Shown: in pieces, positions 29,702 through 38,152 of the stretch | Layout: each line of letters opens with the position of its first letter | How positions within the stretch are numbered: the first letter of the stretch is position 1 | NCBI GenBank assembly: GCA_903913215.1 | Contig: CAIWKE010000011.1 | Location: forward strand, 212,335-276,334 | DNA from: an uncultured Holophagaceae bacterium | Lineage (GTDB): Bacteria; Acidobacteriota; Holophagae; Holophagales; Holophagaceae | DNA length: 64,000 nt | Direction: 5' to 3' | Made by a program: the position numbers and the translations under genes | The notes under the pieces: model-generated | Databases searched by the model: none | Seen by the model: the letters and a program-made list of their open reading frames with translations, nothing else | What the model was told of the DNA's origin: nothing

Positions 29702-29872
29702 CCTACCCAGAAGGTGAAATTCGTCGCAGGCTGCCACAGGATGCAGAACGCAACAGTGAAATTCGAAAGTCAAAATATTTAACCATTGATTTGTTTAATT
29801 TTAGCAATTGGCCCAAAGTGTGCATTCTGTTCTCCGCTTCCGGCCGTGCCGGATACCCAATGGAGAACTCCC

Positions 29873-30337
29873 ATGAAGAAGCTTGCCGCTCTGCTGATTG
29901 CTGCCGCCCTGATCAGCCCCGTCTTCGCCGAAGAGACCAAGAAGCCCGAAGTGAAGAAGGCTGAGAAGGTCGAGAAGGTCGAGAAGAAGGCCGAGAAGAA
30001 GGCCGAGAAGAAGACTGAGAAGAAGGCCGAGGCCAAGAAGGAAGAAGTGAAGAAGGCCCTCGTCGCCGACGAGAAGAAGGCTGAGCCCAAGGCCGAGAAG
30101 AAGGCTGAAGCCGCCGCCCCCAAGGCCGAGAAGAAGGCCAAGAAGGCTGCCAAGAAGGCTGTCAAGGCTGAAGCTCCTGCCGCCGAGGCCAAGAAGGCCC
30201 TGACCGCCGACGAGAAGAAGGCTGAGCCCAAGACCGAGAAGAAGGCTGACGCCGCCGCCCCCAAGGCCGAGAAGAAGGCCAAGAAGGCTGCCAAGAAGGC
30301 CGACAAGAAGGCTGAAGCTCCTGCCGAGAAGAAGTAA
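29873..30337 (+). CDS. Secreted Lys/Ala/Glu-rich low-complexity protein with internal duplication
   Basis: The 154-aa protein has a clear signal peptide (KKLAALLIAAALISPVFA). The rest is Lys, Ala, Glu and Pro only, resembling histone H1 or AlgP-like tails. Two ~47-residue blocks, starting KKALVADEKKAEPK and KKALTADEKKAEPK, are nearly identical, so the gene grew by tandem duplication. GGAG precedes the ATG, and a strong terminator follows 23 bases after the stop. With its signal peptide it should be periplasmic or surface, so a DNA-compacting role is less likely than envelope or polyanion binding. The function is unknown. Confidence 0.7.
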   Translation: MKKLAALLIAAALISPVFAEETKKPEVKKAEKVEKVEKKAEKKAEKKTEKKAEAKKEEVKKALVADEKKAEPKAEKKAEAAAPKAEKKAKKAAKKAVKAEAPAAEAKKALTADEKKAEPKTEKKADAAAPKAEKKAKKAAKKADKKAEAPAEKK

Positions 30338-30360
30338 GACCTTTCATTCGATCTAGAAGA

Positions 30361-30382
30361 AGCGGGCTTCGGCCCGCTTTTT
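30361..30382 (+). terminator. Rho-independent terminator after the Lys/Ala-rich gene
   Basis: The stem AGCGGGC/GCCCGCT closes on a TTCG tetraloop and is followed by a run of T. This is a textbook intrinsic terminator, separating the Lys/Ala-rich gene from mglB. Confidence 0.9.
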
Positions 30383-30453
30383 CATGCCTGGATGGGCGCC
30401 GGACTGCTTATGAAAGTGCGGTATCCTCCAATGGCAGTCCCCCGGAGGCACTT

Positions 30454-30951
30454 GTGGCAAAACTTGATCTCATGCTGTTCGAGGAGGAGTACACGCTCCT
30501 CACGGAGATCATCAACCGCCTGGAAAAGGACGCCTCCGCCAAGGTCGTCTTCCTGGTGGACAAGAACGGTCAGCAGATCGCCGCTGCCGGGGATGTGAAG
30601 AGCATCGACGCCACGAGCCTTGCCTCGCTCACCGCCGGCAATGTGGCCGCCACGGACGGGCTGGCCAAGCTCATCGGCGAGAAGGAATTCAGCCTCCTCT
30701 TCCACGAGGGCGAGAAGGACAACCTGCACATCTCCATCGTGGGCAAGCGCGGCATTCTGGTGGTGATCTTCGACCAGAATTCTAGCTTGGCCCTGGTCCG
30801 CCTGCGGGTGAAGAAGGCCAGCAAGGAACTGCAGGAGATATTCGACCAGGTGGAGAACCGCGCCCAGCGCGAATCGGACAGTGGCAGCCGCTTCGAGAGC
30901 CCCTTCTCCGAGATCACTGACGAAGACATCGACCGACTCTTCGGCGACTAG
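30454..30951 (+). CDS. mglB: MglB-like roadblock/LC7 domain protein
   Basis: The 165-aa protein starts at GTG 30454 with GGAGG six bases upstream. The roadblock fold spans residues about 10-125 (VVFLVDKNGQQIAAAG, SLASLTAGNVAATDGLAKLIGE, LHISIVGKRGILVVIFD). An acidic C-terminal tail follows (ITDEDIDRLFGD). In Myxococcus MglB is the GTPase-activating partner of MglA and sets cell polarity. The GTPase gene follows 13 bases downstream, matching that pair. The symbol is given by homology and context. Confidence 0.85.
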   Translation: MAKLDLMLFEEEYTLLTEIINRLEKDASAKVVFLVDKNGQQIAAAGDVKSIDATSLASLTAGNVAATDGLAKLIGEKEFSLLFHEGEKDNLHISIVGKRGILVVIFDQNSSLALVRLRVKKASKELQEIFDQVENRAQRESDSGSRFESPFSEITDEDIDRLFGD

Positions 30952-30964
30952 GCCAGGGCCCGCC

Positions 30965-31549
30965 ATGACCTTCATCAACTACGCATCGCGCGAGATCAAC
31001 TGCAAGATCGTCTACTACGGTCCCGGCCTCTGCGGGAAGACCACGAACATCCAGTGGATCTTCGAGCAGGCCAACCCTGAGAAGCGCGGCAAGCTGGTGA
31101 GCCTGGCCACCGAGACGGACCGCACCCTGTTCTTCGACTTCCTGCCCCTCGACATGGGCACGGTCAAGGGCTTCAAGGTGCGCTTCCACCTCTACACCGT
31201 GCCCGGCCAGGTCTTCTACGACGCCAGCCGCAAGCTCATCCTGCGTGGTTGCGATGGCATCATCTTCGTGGCGGACAGCCAGAAGGCCCGCATGGAAGCC
31301 AACATCGAGTCCATCGCGAACCTGGCCACCAACCTCAAGGAAAACGGCTTCGACATCCGGACGATTCCCTACGTCCTCCAGCTCAACAAGCGGGACATGC
31401 CCTCCGCTGTGGGCGTCACGGAGATCGAACGCCTCCTCCGCTTCCGCAACGAGCCCATGATCGAGGCCGTGGCCAACAAAGGCACGGGCGTCATCGACAC
31501 CCTCAAGGCCTCTGCCCGGCAGATCCTGATGGAACTGCAGCGGGCTTGA
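30965..31549 (+). CDS. mglA: MglA-like small Ras-type GTPase
   Basis: The 194-aa protein has P-loop GPGLCGKTTN, a TDRTLFFDFLP segment, the MglA-type switch 2 TVPGQVFYDASRKLILRG in place of DxxG, and base-recognition NKRD. It is a polarity GTPase that in known systems positions motility or polar machinery and is switched off by MglB. It is the last gene before a 447-bp gene-free stretch and a hairpin. Confidence 0.92.
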   Translation: MTFINYASREINCKIVYYGPGLCGKTTNIQWIFEQANPEKRGKLVSLATETDRTLFFDFLPLDMGTVKGFKVRFHLYTVPGQVFYDASRKLILRGCDGIIFVADSQKARMEANIESIANLATNLKENGFDIRTIPYVLQLNKRDMPSAVGVTEIERLLRFRNEPMIEAVANKGTGVIDTLKASARQILMELQRA

Positions 31550-31596
31550 TACTCTCCGGGGGACCCGCGCTGCGCGCACACCCCCGGACCCCCGCG

Positions 31597-31623
31597 CAGA
31601 AGCCCGGCAGAGCCGGGCTTCTG
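31597..31623 (+). terminator. Hairpin terminator downstream of mglA
   Basis: A perfect 12-bp stem with a three-base loop lies 48 bases after the mglA stop and is followed by a CTTGT tail with few T residues. It is a likely terminator. Confidence 0.65.
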
Positions 31624-31955
31624 CTTGTACTCCTCGGTGGTCCCCCCCGCCACGCATGGGTGGCAGGGGTCCTTGGACGCGCTGTGCGCTTCCATCTGAC
31701 GCCATGCCTTGCGTGGCTCCCACTCGCCTCGCTCGCGGAGTTGGAGACTCCCCCCCGGACCCCCGCGCAGGCGCCGCAAGGGGCTCTGGAGGTGCTGTGC
31801 GCGCCTTGTGACGCCATACGGGCGTAGCCTCGCCCCCGGCGGCCCGTGGACCTAGAGCCTCCCTCCAGGACCCCGGATGACATCCGCCACTTGTCGCGCC
31901 CAGCGTATCCAGTGGCCCCAAGGCGGACGCGGGTCACAGCCTCCAAGCCCAATGC

Positions 31956-31983
31956 TTGAATCCTCAGCGGCCTCAGGTAGAAT
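31956..31983 (+). promoter_or_regulatory. Sigma70-type promoter of tRNA-Asn
   Basis: TTGAAT (-35) and TAGAAT (-10) are separated by 16 bases. The -10 ends 13 bases before the mature tRNA 5' end, the usual layout for a tRNA gene. Confidence 0.6.
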
Positions 31984-31996
31984 AGTCCTTTGCCCT

Positions 31997-32072
31997 TCCG
32001 GAGTAGCTCAGGGGTCAGAGCGGGTGACTGTTAATCACTAGGTCGGGGGTTCAAATCCCTCCTCCGGAGCCA
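31997..32072 (+). tRNA. tRNA-Asn (GTT), integration target
   Basis: The 76-nt tRNA has a 7-bp acceptor stem TCCGGAG/CTCCGGA, D-loop AGCTCAGGGGTCAGAGC, anticodon loop CTGTTAATC (anticodon GTT), T-arm GGGGGTTCAAATCCC, and CCA encoded. Its 3' 48 nt from position 32026 onward are repeated exactly at 55004 and imperfectly at 63474, so this gene is the attachment site of two tandem integrated elements. The tRNA remains intact because the element restores the 3' end. Confidence 0.97.
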
Positions 32073-32073
32073 G
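32026..32073 (+). repeat. att repeat (left, within tRNA-Asn)
   Basis: The anticodon-loop-to-CCA part of tRNA-Asn, identical over 48 nt to 55004-55051. Confidence 0.9.
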
Positions 32074-32075
32074 AC

Positions 32076-32111
32076 AAAAGCCGCGTAACCACTAGGTTTC
32101 GCGGCTTTTTT
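32076..32111 (+). terminator. Terminator at left end of element 1
   Basis: The stem AAAGCCGCG/CGCGGCTTT is followed by a T-run immediately after tRNA-Asn. A closely related hairpin lies at the same distance from the second att copy (55056-55090), so this hairpin belongs to the element end or to the duplicated target. Confidence 0.8.
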
Positions 32112-32282
32112 AATGCCTTAGCTAACCAGAAACAGTGCCCTGTTTTTGCTGATTTTTCATGCTTTTTCACCGTTTTTCGGGGATCAGCCAGTACAAAATC
32201 CGATACAGTCCTCTCCGCACTCATGGATACAACATGGCTGGTAGTCGGGGGCCTGGTCGGAATGGCTATTGCGACCAGTCCA

Positions 32283-32894
32283 CTACACCTTCAGGGCCAC
32301 CACTGTCATGTCGTCCGCCCTGCCCGACCTCCCAGCTTCATCGAGGATCATGGCTGGGAACTCGGAGAAATGAAGGGACAAGGACTTGCTCCAGAGGTTT
32401 CGGAGCTTAGGGAGATTGAGCGGGGTCCAAGCTCCGTCGGACATCAACAGCAGAATGTCCCCACGATTGATCCGCTGGTGGATAGGAAATGGAACAACCT
32501 CCCCACTTCCTAGGCGAAATTTAGAGGCTTCCTCGGTGAGGATCTGGATCTCACCCCCGAAGGGAAGATGGTAGAGGCGGGAATCGCCAACACATACCCC
32601 AACGGCCCTATCCTTTATCGCTGCCACAGCCACGAAGGTGCTCTGGGGACCACCAAGGAGTGCTGAGTCCATGAGCCGGGTCCAGTTCACCCATGTGGGG
32701 AAAAGCTCGATCTCCTCAATCGAAGCCTGGGCAAGCAGGCCCTCTAGGATCTTGAGGGCTCGCTTAGCGATTTGCCCTGCGTTGCCAGAACCATCGCAGA
32801 GGGCCGCATAAGGCATCGAGCCTCTTCCAACCAGGTATGCGTCCTCGTTCGATGTTCGGCCGTCTTGCGTTCTAGAACTCGAAAATAATTCCAT
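32283..32894 (-). CDS. PP2C-family Ser/Thr protein phosphatase
   Basis: The 203-aa protein has a shortened PP2C fold: SNEDAYLVG (metal-binding Glu-Asp), ALCDGSGNAG (variant of DGxGG/H), VCVGDSRLYHL, LLLMSDGAWTPL and ADDMTVVALKV with the last metal Asp. All main metal ligands appear present, so it should dephosphorylate phospho-Ser/Thr proteins. AGGAAGG precedes the ATG. It is downstream of the tail-anchored helical protein on the same strand (88-base gap). No kinase gene is seen nearby, so its target is unknown. Confidence 0.8.
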   Translation of the reverse strand: MELFSSSRTQDGRTSNEDAYLVGRGSMPYAALCDGSGNAGQIAKRALKILEGLLAQASIEEIELFPTWVNWTRLMDSALLGGPQSTFVAVAAIKDRAVGVCVGDSRLYHLPFGGEIQILTEEASKFRLGSGEVVPFPIHQRINRGDILLLMSDGAWTPLNLPKLRNLWSKSLSLHFSEFPAMILDEAGRSGRADDMTVVALKV

Positions 32895-32982
32895 GGGGCC
32901 TTCCTAGGCGCCAGTAGAAGATCGGAAAGACGATCGGATGTTTCGTGCCAAGGCTGGTCGGTGATGGGTTAGCGTAATTCAC

Positions 32983-34515
32983 CTATCGTCGGAAGATCAG
33001 CAATAGGGCCAGGACCACAATCACCCCCCAAAGCAGGCTTCTGGTTCGGTCGATGCTTGCAGCCATTCCCATGAGTTGGAGGGGCAGCCCCCGCAGGATG
33101 GTGTCTTCCTGCGGTGTCTCTGCCGCGTCCTCCGGCGCGGAACAGAGGTCCTTGGGGATTGGGAGCCCGAAGTCGGAGTAAGGTATGTTTTTCTGGATGG
33201 CGACCTTCAAGGCCCTGCCTGGCGTGTCGTAACTCCGGGCATTACCAATCGCATCCTTTAGTCGTTGGTAGCTCTCCCAGGGGTTCCCCGGTACGAAGTG
33301 CGCCTTGAATTCGTCGGGGCATCGACCCTTGATTTCCTCACCGAAAGGCACCAAACCCCACACCATTTCAAGGAGTTGCAGATCCCTGAACTCTGCTTCT
33401 AACCTGTCACGGCCCAGAGTCTTCACTCGCCTCTCACAGATTATGTGGCCGTAGTGCTGGCTGAAACTCCTGGAATCAGTCACCTCTTTGGGTGCTGCCT
33501 TGATGATCTTCGAAATGGCAGATGACTGCGCCATTGTCGCGCCGTAATATCCATCGGCTAAGTCTCCAAGTTCGTCGAACTTCCTCAGACCTTCCTCAAG
33601 CGACTCACCCGGCTGAAAGACCAGGGCCGAGATGACAGAATCGTTCAGGTGGAAATTAGGATGTGAAAGCGCCGCAATACGGGTGTCCTTGTTCGTGGCT
33701 TTCTCGAAAATCTCTGCACGCCAGCCGAACAACCTGAAGTCGTCTCGATGCAGAAGTGCTCTCTTTTGGTATTCATCTAGGGTGTCCAGGACATTCCCAC
33801 CGACGCCTCCGCTAAGGCCGCCTTCCTCGGGCAAGTGCTGTAGCAGGGCGAAGGCGACCTGCCGTGGCACTTTTGGGACGATTTCCCACAGGGCAGAAAG
33901 GCTCTTCCCTGCCTGGTAGTCTGCCCATCCGTCGCTGAAAGACACCGAATAACCCTCGGTCTTCTTTAACCGATTCGCCACGGTATCCCAGGTCAGGTAC
34001 TGCAAGGTCACATCGACCATCTCCTGCTCCGATACCTTCGCCTCGGGGAATAAATTTTCAGTCGCATATACCAGGAGTTTTGAGAATTCTTCGCCGTCGT
34101 GCTCGATACCGGTAACTGCGGCCAGCCGCCAGCTCTGTGCTGCGGCCCAGAATGCCTCTGGCTTGTAGTTAAGCCACTTCATTACTGCGAATTCGGTCCG
34201 ATTTAATCTCACCAGGGGTGAGACATCGCTCAGGATCTTCGCGTACCTCGCCAGTTCATCCGCTTCCGCCCCTTCACTAGGTTCATACACATGCCGAGCT
34301 GCGAGATAGCGGACGAAGCTGTTGTCGTCCGCCAGGGCCAAGTCGAGGAGTCGGTTACGGTGGCTTGCGTAGTTCAAGGCTCCACGCTTCTCCAGCAAGA
34401 AGGGCAGCAGGGTGGTCTTCTCCATGACCGTGAGCCCCGGCCAGATGGCCGCGACTCGCTCAACCGCAAGAGGTGTCCCGTCAAACAAGGCCTTCAGGTC
34501 TTCGACTTGACTCAT
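32983..34515 (-). CDS. Large alpha-helical repeat protein with C-terminal membrane anchor
   Basis: The 510-aa protein of unknown family is mostly amphipathic helices with a HEAT/ARM-like rhythm (NSFVRYLAARHVYEPSE, DTRIAALSHPNFHLNDSVIS). It ends in a single hydrophobic helix (LLWGVIVVLALLLIF) and a short RR tail, so the bulk probably faces the cytosol. GGAG lies upstream of the ATG. The PP2C gene follows on the same strand, suggesting a scaffold-phosphatase pair. Helical-repeat sensors are frequent in defence islands, but no specific system was recognised. Confidence 0.6.
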   Translation of the reverse strand: MSQVEDLKALFDGTPLAVERVAAIWPGLTVMEKTTLLPFLLEKRGALNYASHRNRLLDLALADDNSFVRYLAARHVYEPSEGAEADELARYAKILSDVSPLVRLNRTEFAVMKWLNYKPEAFWAAAQSWRLAAVTGIEHDGEEFSKLLVYATENLFPEAKVSEQEMVDVTLQYLTWDTVANRLKKTEGYSVSFSDGWADYQAGKSLSALWEIVPKVPRQVAFALLQHLPEEGGLSGGVGGNVLDTLDEYQKRALLHRDDFRLFGWRAEIFEKATNKDTRIAALSHPNFHLNDSVISALVFQPGESLEEGLRKFDELGDLADGYYGATMAQSSAISKIIKAAPKEVTDSRSFSQHYGHIICERRVKTLGRDRLEAEFRDLQLLEMVWGLVPFGEEIKGRCPDEFKAHFVPGNPWESYQRLKDAIGNARSYDTPGRALKVAIQKNIPYSDFGLPIPKDLCSAPEDAAETPQEDTILRGLPLQLMGMAASIDRTRSLLWGVIVVLALLLIFRR

Positions 34516-34645
34516 AGCGGCTCCGGTTCTGAGCGTTATTTACCCATAGGTTATCTGGAATCGTTACCATTATTGGAATCAACGCCATCTTCAGCCAACC
34601 AAGCTACCTTTGTTCGCTAGGCTCCTCATCAAAGGTGAAAGCATC

Positions 34646-35116
34646 ATGGATCACTCAAAGAACCTTGAGATAACGAATCCAAACCATGCCTGGGTGGCAT
34701 CGGAATTAGACAAGCTTTTCCTTGAGTGGTCGGATTGGCAGCAAGAGGTCATACAAATTGTCGATCGACCGTACGATCGGAACCGTCAGAGTGAAGTTTT
34801 CGCAGACGGGGAAGAAATGATGCTGAGGCACAAAATTATCCAGGCAAAGACCCTGACCTTTCTAAACAACAACATTGAGGGTCATGGATTCCTTGGGTTC
34901 GATCGCACTGATTTACGATTGAATGTGCGCGTAAAACACCGGGTGGAAGAACTGGAAATCCTTAAGGCATGCCTCCAATACGCGAGGGTTCCTGAGAGTT
35001 ATTGGAAGCAGAAAGGCAAAGAGCTTGTCGAGAACTTGGCAAAGAAAACCGGCGATTCTGCAATTGATATCGCTGCAAGCTATCTTAAAAATCCAATGAG
35101 CATCGGGTCAAACTAA
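34646..35116 (+). CDS. Hypothetical protein
   Basis: The 156-aa, mainly helical, charged protein has no recognised domain. It opens with NPNHAWVASELDKLFLEWSD and has a long helix RVKHRVEELEILKACLQYAR. The ATG at 34646 has AGGTGA upstream. It is divergent from the helical-repeat protein and stands alone; 35117-35354 follows without a gene. GC is lower than in the chromosome, in line with recent acquisition. Confidence 0.55.
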   Translation: MDHSKNLEITNPNHAWVASELDKLFLEWSDWQQEVIQIVDRPYDRNRQSEVFADGEEMMLRHKIIQAKTLTFLNNNIEGHGFLGFDRTDLRLNVRVKHRVEELEILKACLQYARVPESYWKQKGKELVENLAKKTGDSAIDIAASYLKNPMSIGSN

Positions 35117-35288
35117 CTTCCGCTCAAGCGTGGTCAGCAGGCTCACATCAACCGCAACCAAGCCCACGGCTGGGCCGGTTACCCTTTGGCACCTCGGTTG
35201 ATTCATTGGCGAATTCCCTGGTATCGGGCCCCAAGTAGATCTATCCAAGTGCTAGATTAGTGGTATGTTAGCTTATTTTTAAAAAAGT

Positions 35289-35329
35289 ACGGCAATTGCC
35301 GTTGACAAGAACGGCGGGAATCGTACGAT
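35289..35329 (+). promoter_or_regulatory. blaI-type promoter with two operator palindromes
   Basis: TTGACA (35302-35307) and TACGAT (35324-35329) are spaced 16 bases apart, a good sigma70 promoter. A perfect 14-nt palindrome ACGGCAATTGCCGT (35289-35302) abuts the -35, and a perfect 10-nt palindrome ATCGTACGAT (35320-35329) covers the -10. Both are positioned for repression by the BlaI-like protein encoded next, which would give autoregulation as known for BlaI/MecI. Confidence 0.65.
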
Positions 35330-35354
35330 GTAAGCCGTAGATCAAGGAGTCCTC

Positions 35355-35753
35355 ATGTCTCTCTATCCTTCTGAGGGCCTGCCCATGCCCACAGATGCAG
35401 AGCTTTCGGTTCTTCGCCTGCTTTGGGCTAAGGGACCTCTGACCGTCCGTCAACTGCATGAGGGCTTGTCCAAGGAACGCGACCTTGGATACACCACGGT
35501 TCTGAAGGCCGTGCAGGTGATGATGGAAAAAGGTCTAGTGGACCGGGATGACTCAGAACGCAGCCATGTTTACCGGGCGGCTGTGGCTGAAGGGGAGACC
35601 AAGGGAAAGTTGGTGTCAGATCTGTTGGCAAAGGCCTTCGCCGGATCTGCCAGTGACCTCCTAGTTCACGCCCTGAAGGCGGGAAAGGCCAGCCCTGCTG
35701 ACCTTGATGCCATCCAGGAGCTTCTTGACGAGGCACGGCGGGGTCGGTCATGA
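35355..35753 (+). CDS. BlaI/MecI-family transcriptional repressor
   Basis: The 132-aa protein has a winged helix (residues 12-85: PTDAELSVLRLLWAKGPLTV, LGYTTVLKAVQVMMEKGLV, DRDDSERSHVYRAA) and a C-terminal dimerisation helix region. The family binds operator dyads as a dimer and is cut or released when the partner BlaR1-type protease senses its signal. AAGGAG lies six bases before the ATG. The stop overlaps the M56 gene start (ATGA), the canonical blaI-blaR1 arrangement. No beta-lactamase or PBP gene is nearby, so the signal need not be a beta-lactam. Confidence 0.9.
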   Translation: MSLYPSEGLPMPTDAELSVLRLLWAKGPLTVRQLHEGLSKERDLGYTTVLKAVQVMMEKGLVDRDDSERSHVYRAAVAEGETKGKLVSDLLAKAFAGSASDLLVHALKAGKASPADLDAIQELLDEARRGRS

Positions 35754-37435
35754 GCGGCTTCCTGCATGCCTCGTGGCTCCCTGCGGTGGGGTGGGTTCTT
35801 CTGCACACCCTATGGGAAGGGGCTCTTGTGGCCCTCGCGGCAGCCGCAGTCCTTCGAGTCCTCAGGGGATCTTCTCCCAGGGTGCGATATGTCGTGGCAG
35901 TCACGGCTCTCTTCCTCATGGCGGGGATGCCTTTTCGACACTTGGCCTCTTTTCAACCAGGTCCGCCTCGCGTGGTTTTAGCTCAGGGTGGCTCGGTCTC
36001 TGAAGGGAAGTCCTTAACTCGGGTTGCTCCAACTCCAACTCCGACTCCAACTCTGCGGACGCGCATGGTGATGGGCCTGGAGCGGGGTTTGCCCTGGGCC
36101 GCAGTGTTTTGGGCATTAGGCGTGTGTTGTAGCCTCCTGCGTTTGGCGGGGGGCTGGGTATGGCTCCAAAGACTGCGCTGGGGGAAAGCGGAACTGGCAC
36201 CAGATGAACTCCAGCGTAAGCTGTTGGATCTGTGCCGCCGTGCTGGATTGAAAAGGGCGGTCACCCTCCTGACCTGTGATGGGCTTGCGGGGCCTAGCGT
36301 GGTTGGGGTGTTGCGCCCCGCGATCCTGGTTCCTGCAGGATGGTTCCTCAATCTTCCGCCTGATCAAGTGGAAGCCCTCCTCGCCCACGAGCTAGCTCAT
36401 GTCCTCCGCTATGACTACTCCGTGAATCTTTTGCAGTCCCTTCTTGAAGTTGTCATGTTCTACCATCCGGGTGTTTGGTGGCTCTCCCGCAGAATTCGTG
36501 TAGAGCGGGAACTCGCCTGCGACACCTTCGCCGCCAGCCTCATCGGAGACGCACTGCCTCTGGCTGAGGCTCTAACAACCTTGGAATTGCGTGGCCTTGG
36601 CCGCGCTTCATTTGACCTCGCACCTGCAGCCCATGGAGGCTCACTCATGGAACGAATCTCTCATCTACTCCTGCCACCCCGCCGCACTTCGAGCGCCCCG
36701 GCCTTTGGAGCAATGGCGGTAATGGCTGTGCTGCTTGTCTCGGGCCTTCATATGGTCGCCCAAACGCCTGACCCTACGCTGGTGCAGCCATCCCCAAATG
36801 CTCGGCTTATCAAAGTTCCCAAGGTCACAGGAGTGAATGCTGATCATTCCAGGCTATATATATTTTCTAGAAGTGCCAAAGATGCTGAAGGTAAGGACAT
36901 TCCGAATACACAGCTTCTTGATATTAAGGCCAACCAGGTTCCACTAAACCAGCTATGGAAGGACTTTGCTATAGTTGTGAAGGATCCAAGCCAAACCAAA
37001 GATAGTCAGATTTGGGAAGGGCGAGATGATCAGGTTAGTGGTCCCCTAGTAGACATAAACCTGACCGCAGTTAAGGCTGATGAAGTGCTAGCAATCCTTC
37101 ATCGACTGGCCAAACAGTTCGGTGTGAGTGCATACCAACCACCAAGCTCCACTGAGCTTCGCATTGTTAAGGTGACCTTGGCACCAGTCCCTACGAACCC
37201 ACTAGCTGTAATTTGCAGTGCGGAAATCAGGGATCCAGCGACCGGGATACTTGTATTTGCGCCCCGGATTTTGATCGACAAGGGTAATGTAGGTCGAGTG
37301 TCGGCCGGGGATAGTAATTCATCGACAATATTCGAGGTCACTGTGGATAAGACAGGGTCTTCTGGGGAATTTACAATGACCTACAGTAGGGCCGGAGAGG
37401 TTGTGAGTATCCAGAAAGGAAAGGTCCCAAACTAG
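35750..37435 (+). CDS. M56 (BlaR1-like) membrane metalloprotease with unusual C-terminal domain
   Basis: The 561-aa protein has four N-terminal membrane helices and a cytosolic zinc-protease loop with HELAH at 213-217 and a downstream RELACD supplying the third ligand. A further membrane helix lies at about 318-336. Instead of the penicillin-binding domain of BlaR1, residues 340-561 form a beta-rich extracellular domain with no SxxK motif visible. That part is noticeably more AT-rich than the protease part, suggesting a swapped sensor domain. It should inactivate the adjacent BlaI-like repressor when its external domain senses a signal. Confidence 0.85.
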   Translation: MSGFLHASWLPAVGWVLLHTLWEGALVALAAAAVLRVLRGSSPRVRYVVAVTALFLMAGMPFRHLASFQPGPPRVVLAQGGSVSEGKSLTRVAPTPTPTPTLRTRMVMGLERGLPWAAVFWALGVCCSLLRLAGGWVWLQRLRWGKAELAPDELQRKLLDLCRRAGLKRAVTLLTCDGLAGPSVVGVLRPAILVPAGWFLNLPPDQVEALLAHELAHVLRYDYSVNLLQSLLEVVMFYHPGVWWLSRRIRVERELACDTFAASLIGDALPLAEALTTLELRGLGRASFDLAPAAHGGSLMERISHLLLPPRRTSSAPAFGAMAVMAVLLVSGLHMVAQTPDPTLVQPSPNARLIKVPKVTGVNADHSRLYIFSRSAKDAEGKDIPNTQLLDIKANQVPLNQLWKDFAIVVKDPSQTKDSQIWEGRDDQVSGPLVDINLTAVKADEVLAILHRLAKQFGVSAYQPPSSTELRIVKVTLAPVPTNPLAVICSAEIRDPATGILVFAPRILIDKGNVGRVSAGDSNSSTIFEVTVDKTGSSGEFTMTYSRAGEVVSIQKGKVPN

Positions 37436-37537
37436 TAAGATCAGAAATCCCAAAAGGAATCTCACCAACCCAGACTCGGCCCCGCTCATTATTTCGATGC
37501 TGGCGGGGCCGATTTTCCTAATTCGCCAGGTGATTCC

Positions 37538-38152
37538 ATGAAGAGGCGTGACCAAAAACTGGAGATGTTCCTCTTTGTATTGCTTCTCCTGCGGTTCTCC
37601 ATATTTATCCCACATGTATTTTGGATTTATATCATCACGACAGGCATAACAACCTATTTCGCGATAAAGTTAGTATGGTCAGAAAGAGCCGATTTCCATA
37701 TTCAGGTTCCAAGTAGGTATGACCTATGGATATGGGGTGGCGCATTAGGATTGGCAGCTGCTGGAACCAACATCTGGATTCGCTGGAAATATACCGGAGT
37801 CGCTCCAGTATTGGATCAAGGTTGGTATCTCCAGATTGTTTTTTTGCCAATAATTCAATTTTTAGTTGCTGCCACTGCCGAAGAGCCCTTGTTTCGAGGA
37901 TTGCTTTGGGGATACCTAAAGCGGCTAGGGCGGCCTGACTGGCTCATTCTAGTGGTCCAAGCTTTATTGTTTTTTGTTGGCCATGCCTATTATGCACGAC
38001 CAGGATTATATTCAAACTGGGGCAGCACTCTGCTCATGGGCTTTGTTTTCGGAATTGCTGCGTGGAAAACGCGTTCAATTCTTCCAAGCATGATCGCCCA
38101 CGCTCTCGTGAATGGTTTAACACAAGCCTTCACTTCATCAATAAAGCAATGA
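37538..38152 (+). CDS. CPBP-family (CAAX-like) intramembrane metalloprotease
   Basis: The 204-aa membrane protein has about six helices, the glutamate motif EEPLFRG (EExxxR) and a late HALVN histidine, the Abi/CPBP signature. These proteases are associated with peptide processing, bacteriocin immunity or signalling. It is the third gene after blaI-blaR1-like and may be part of their regulon. It is strongly AT-rich compared with the chromosome. It converges with the LytTR gene after 137 bases in which nothing clear is seen. Confidence 0.82.
   Translation: MKRRDQKLEMFLFVLLLLRFSIFIPHVFWIYIITTGITTYFAIKLVWSERADFHIQVPSRYDLWIWGGALGLAAAGTNIWIRWKYTGVAPVLDQGWYLQIVFLPIIQFLVAATAEEPLFRGLLWGYLKRLGRPDWLILVVQALLFFVGHAYYARPGLYSNWGSTLLMGFVFGIAAWKTRSILPSMIAHALVNGLTQAFTSSIKQ

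Larger units (their letters stand above)
31550..31996. other. Gene-free GC-rich stretch with short repeats before tRNA-Asn
   Basis: No convincing gene is present. A 12-bp perfect hairpin (CAGAAGCCCGGC / GCCGGGCTTCTG, 31597-31623) probably terminates mglA. A 19-base sequence starting CCCCCGGACCC and ending GCGCAG occurs twice, at 31581 and 31752. Several copies of GCTGTGCGC or GCTGCGCGC are scattered through it. The tRNA promoter is at the right end. Confidence 0.6.

Noticed and set aside
35268..35459. 63-codon minus-strand frame over the blaI promoter
   Set aside because: Antisense to the promoter and the start of a well-supported gene.
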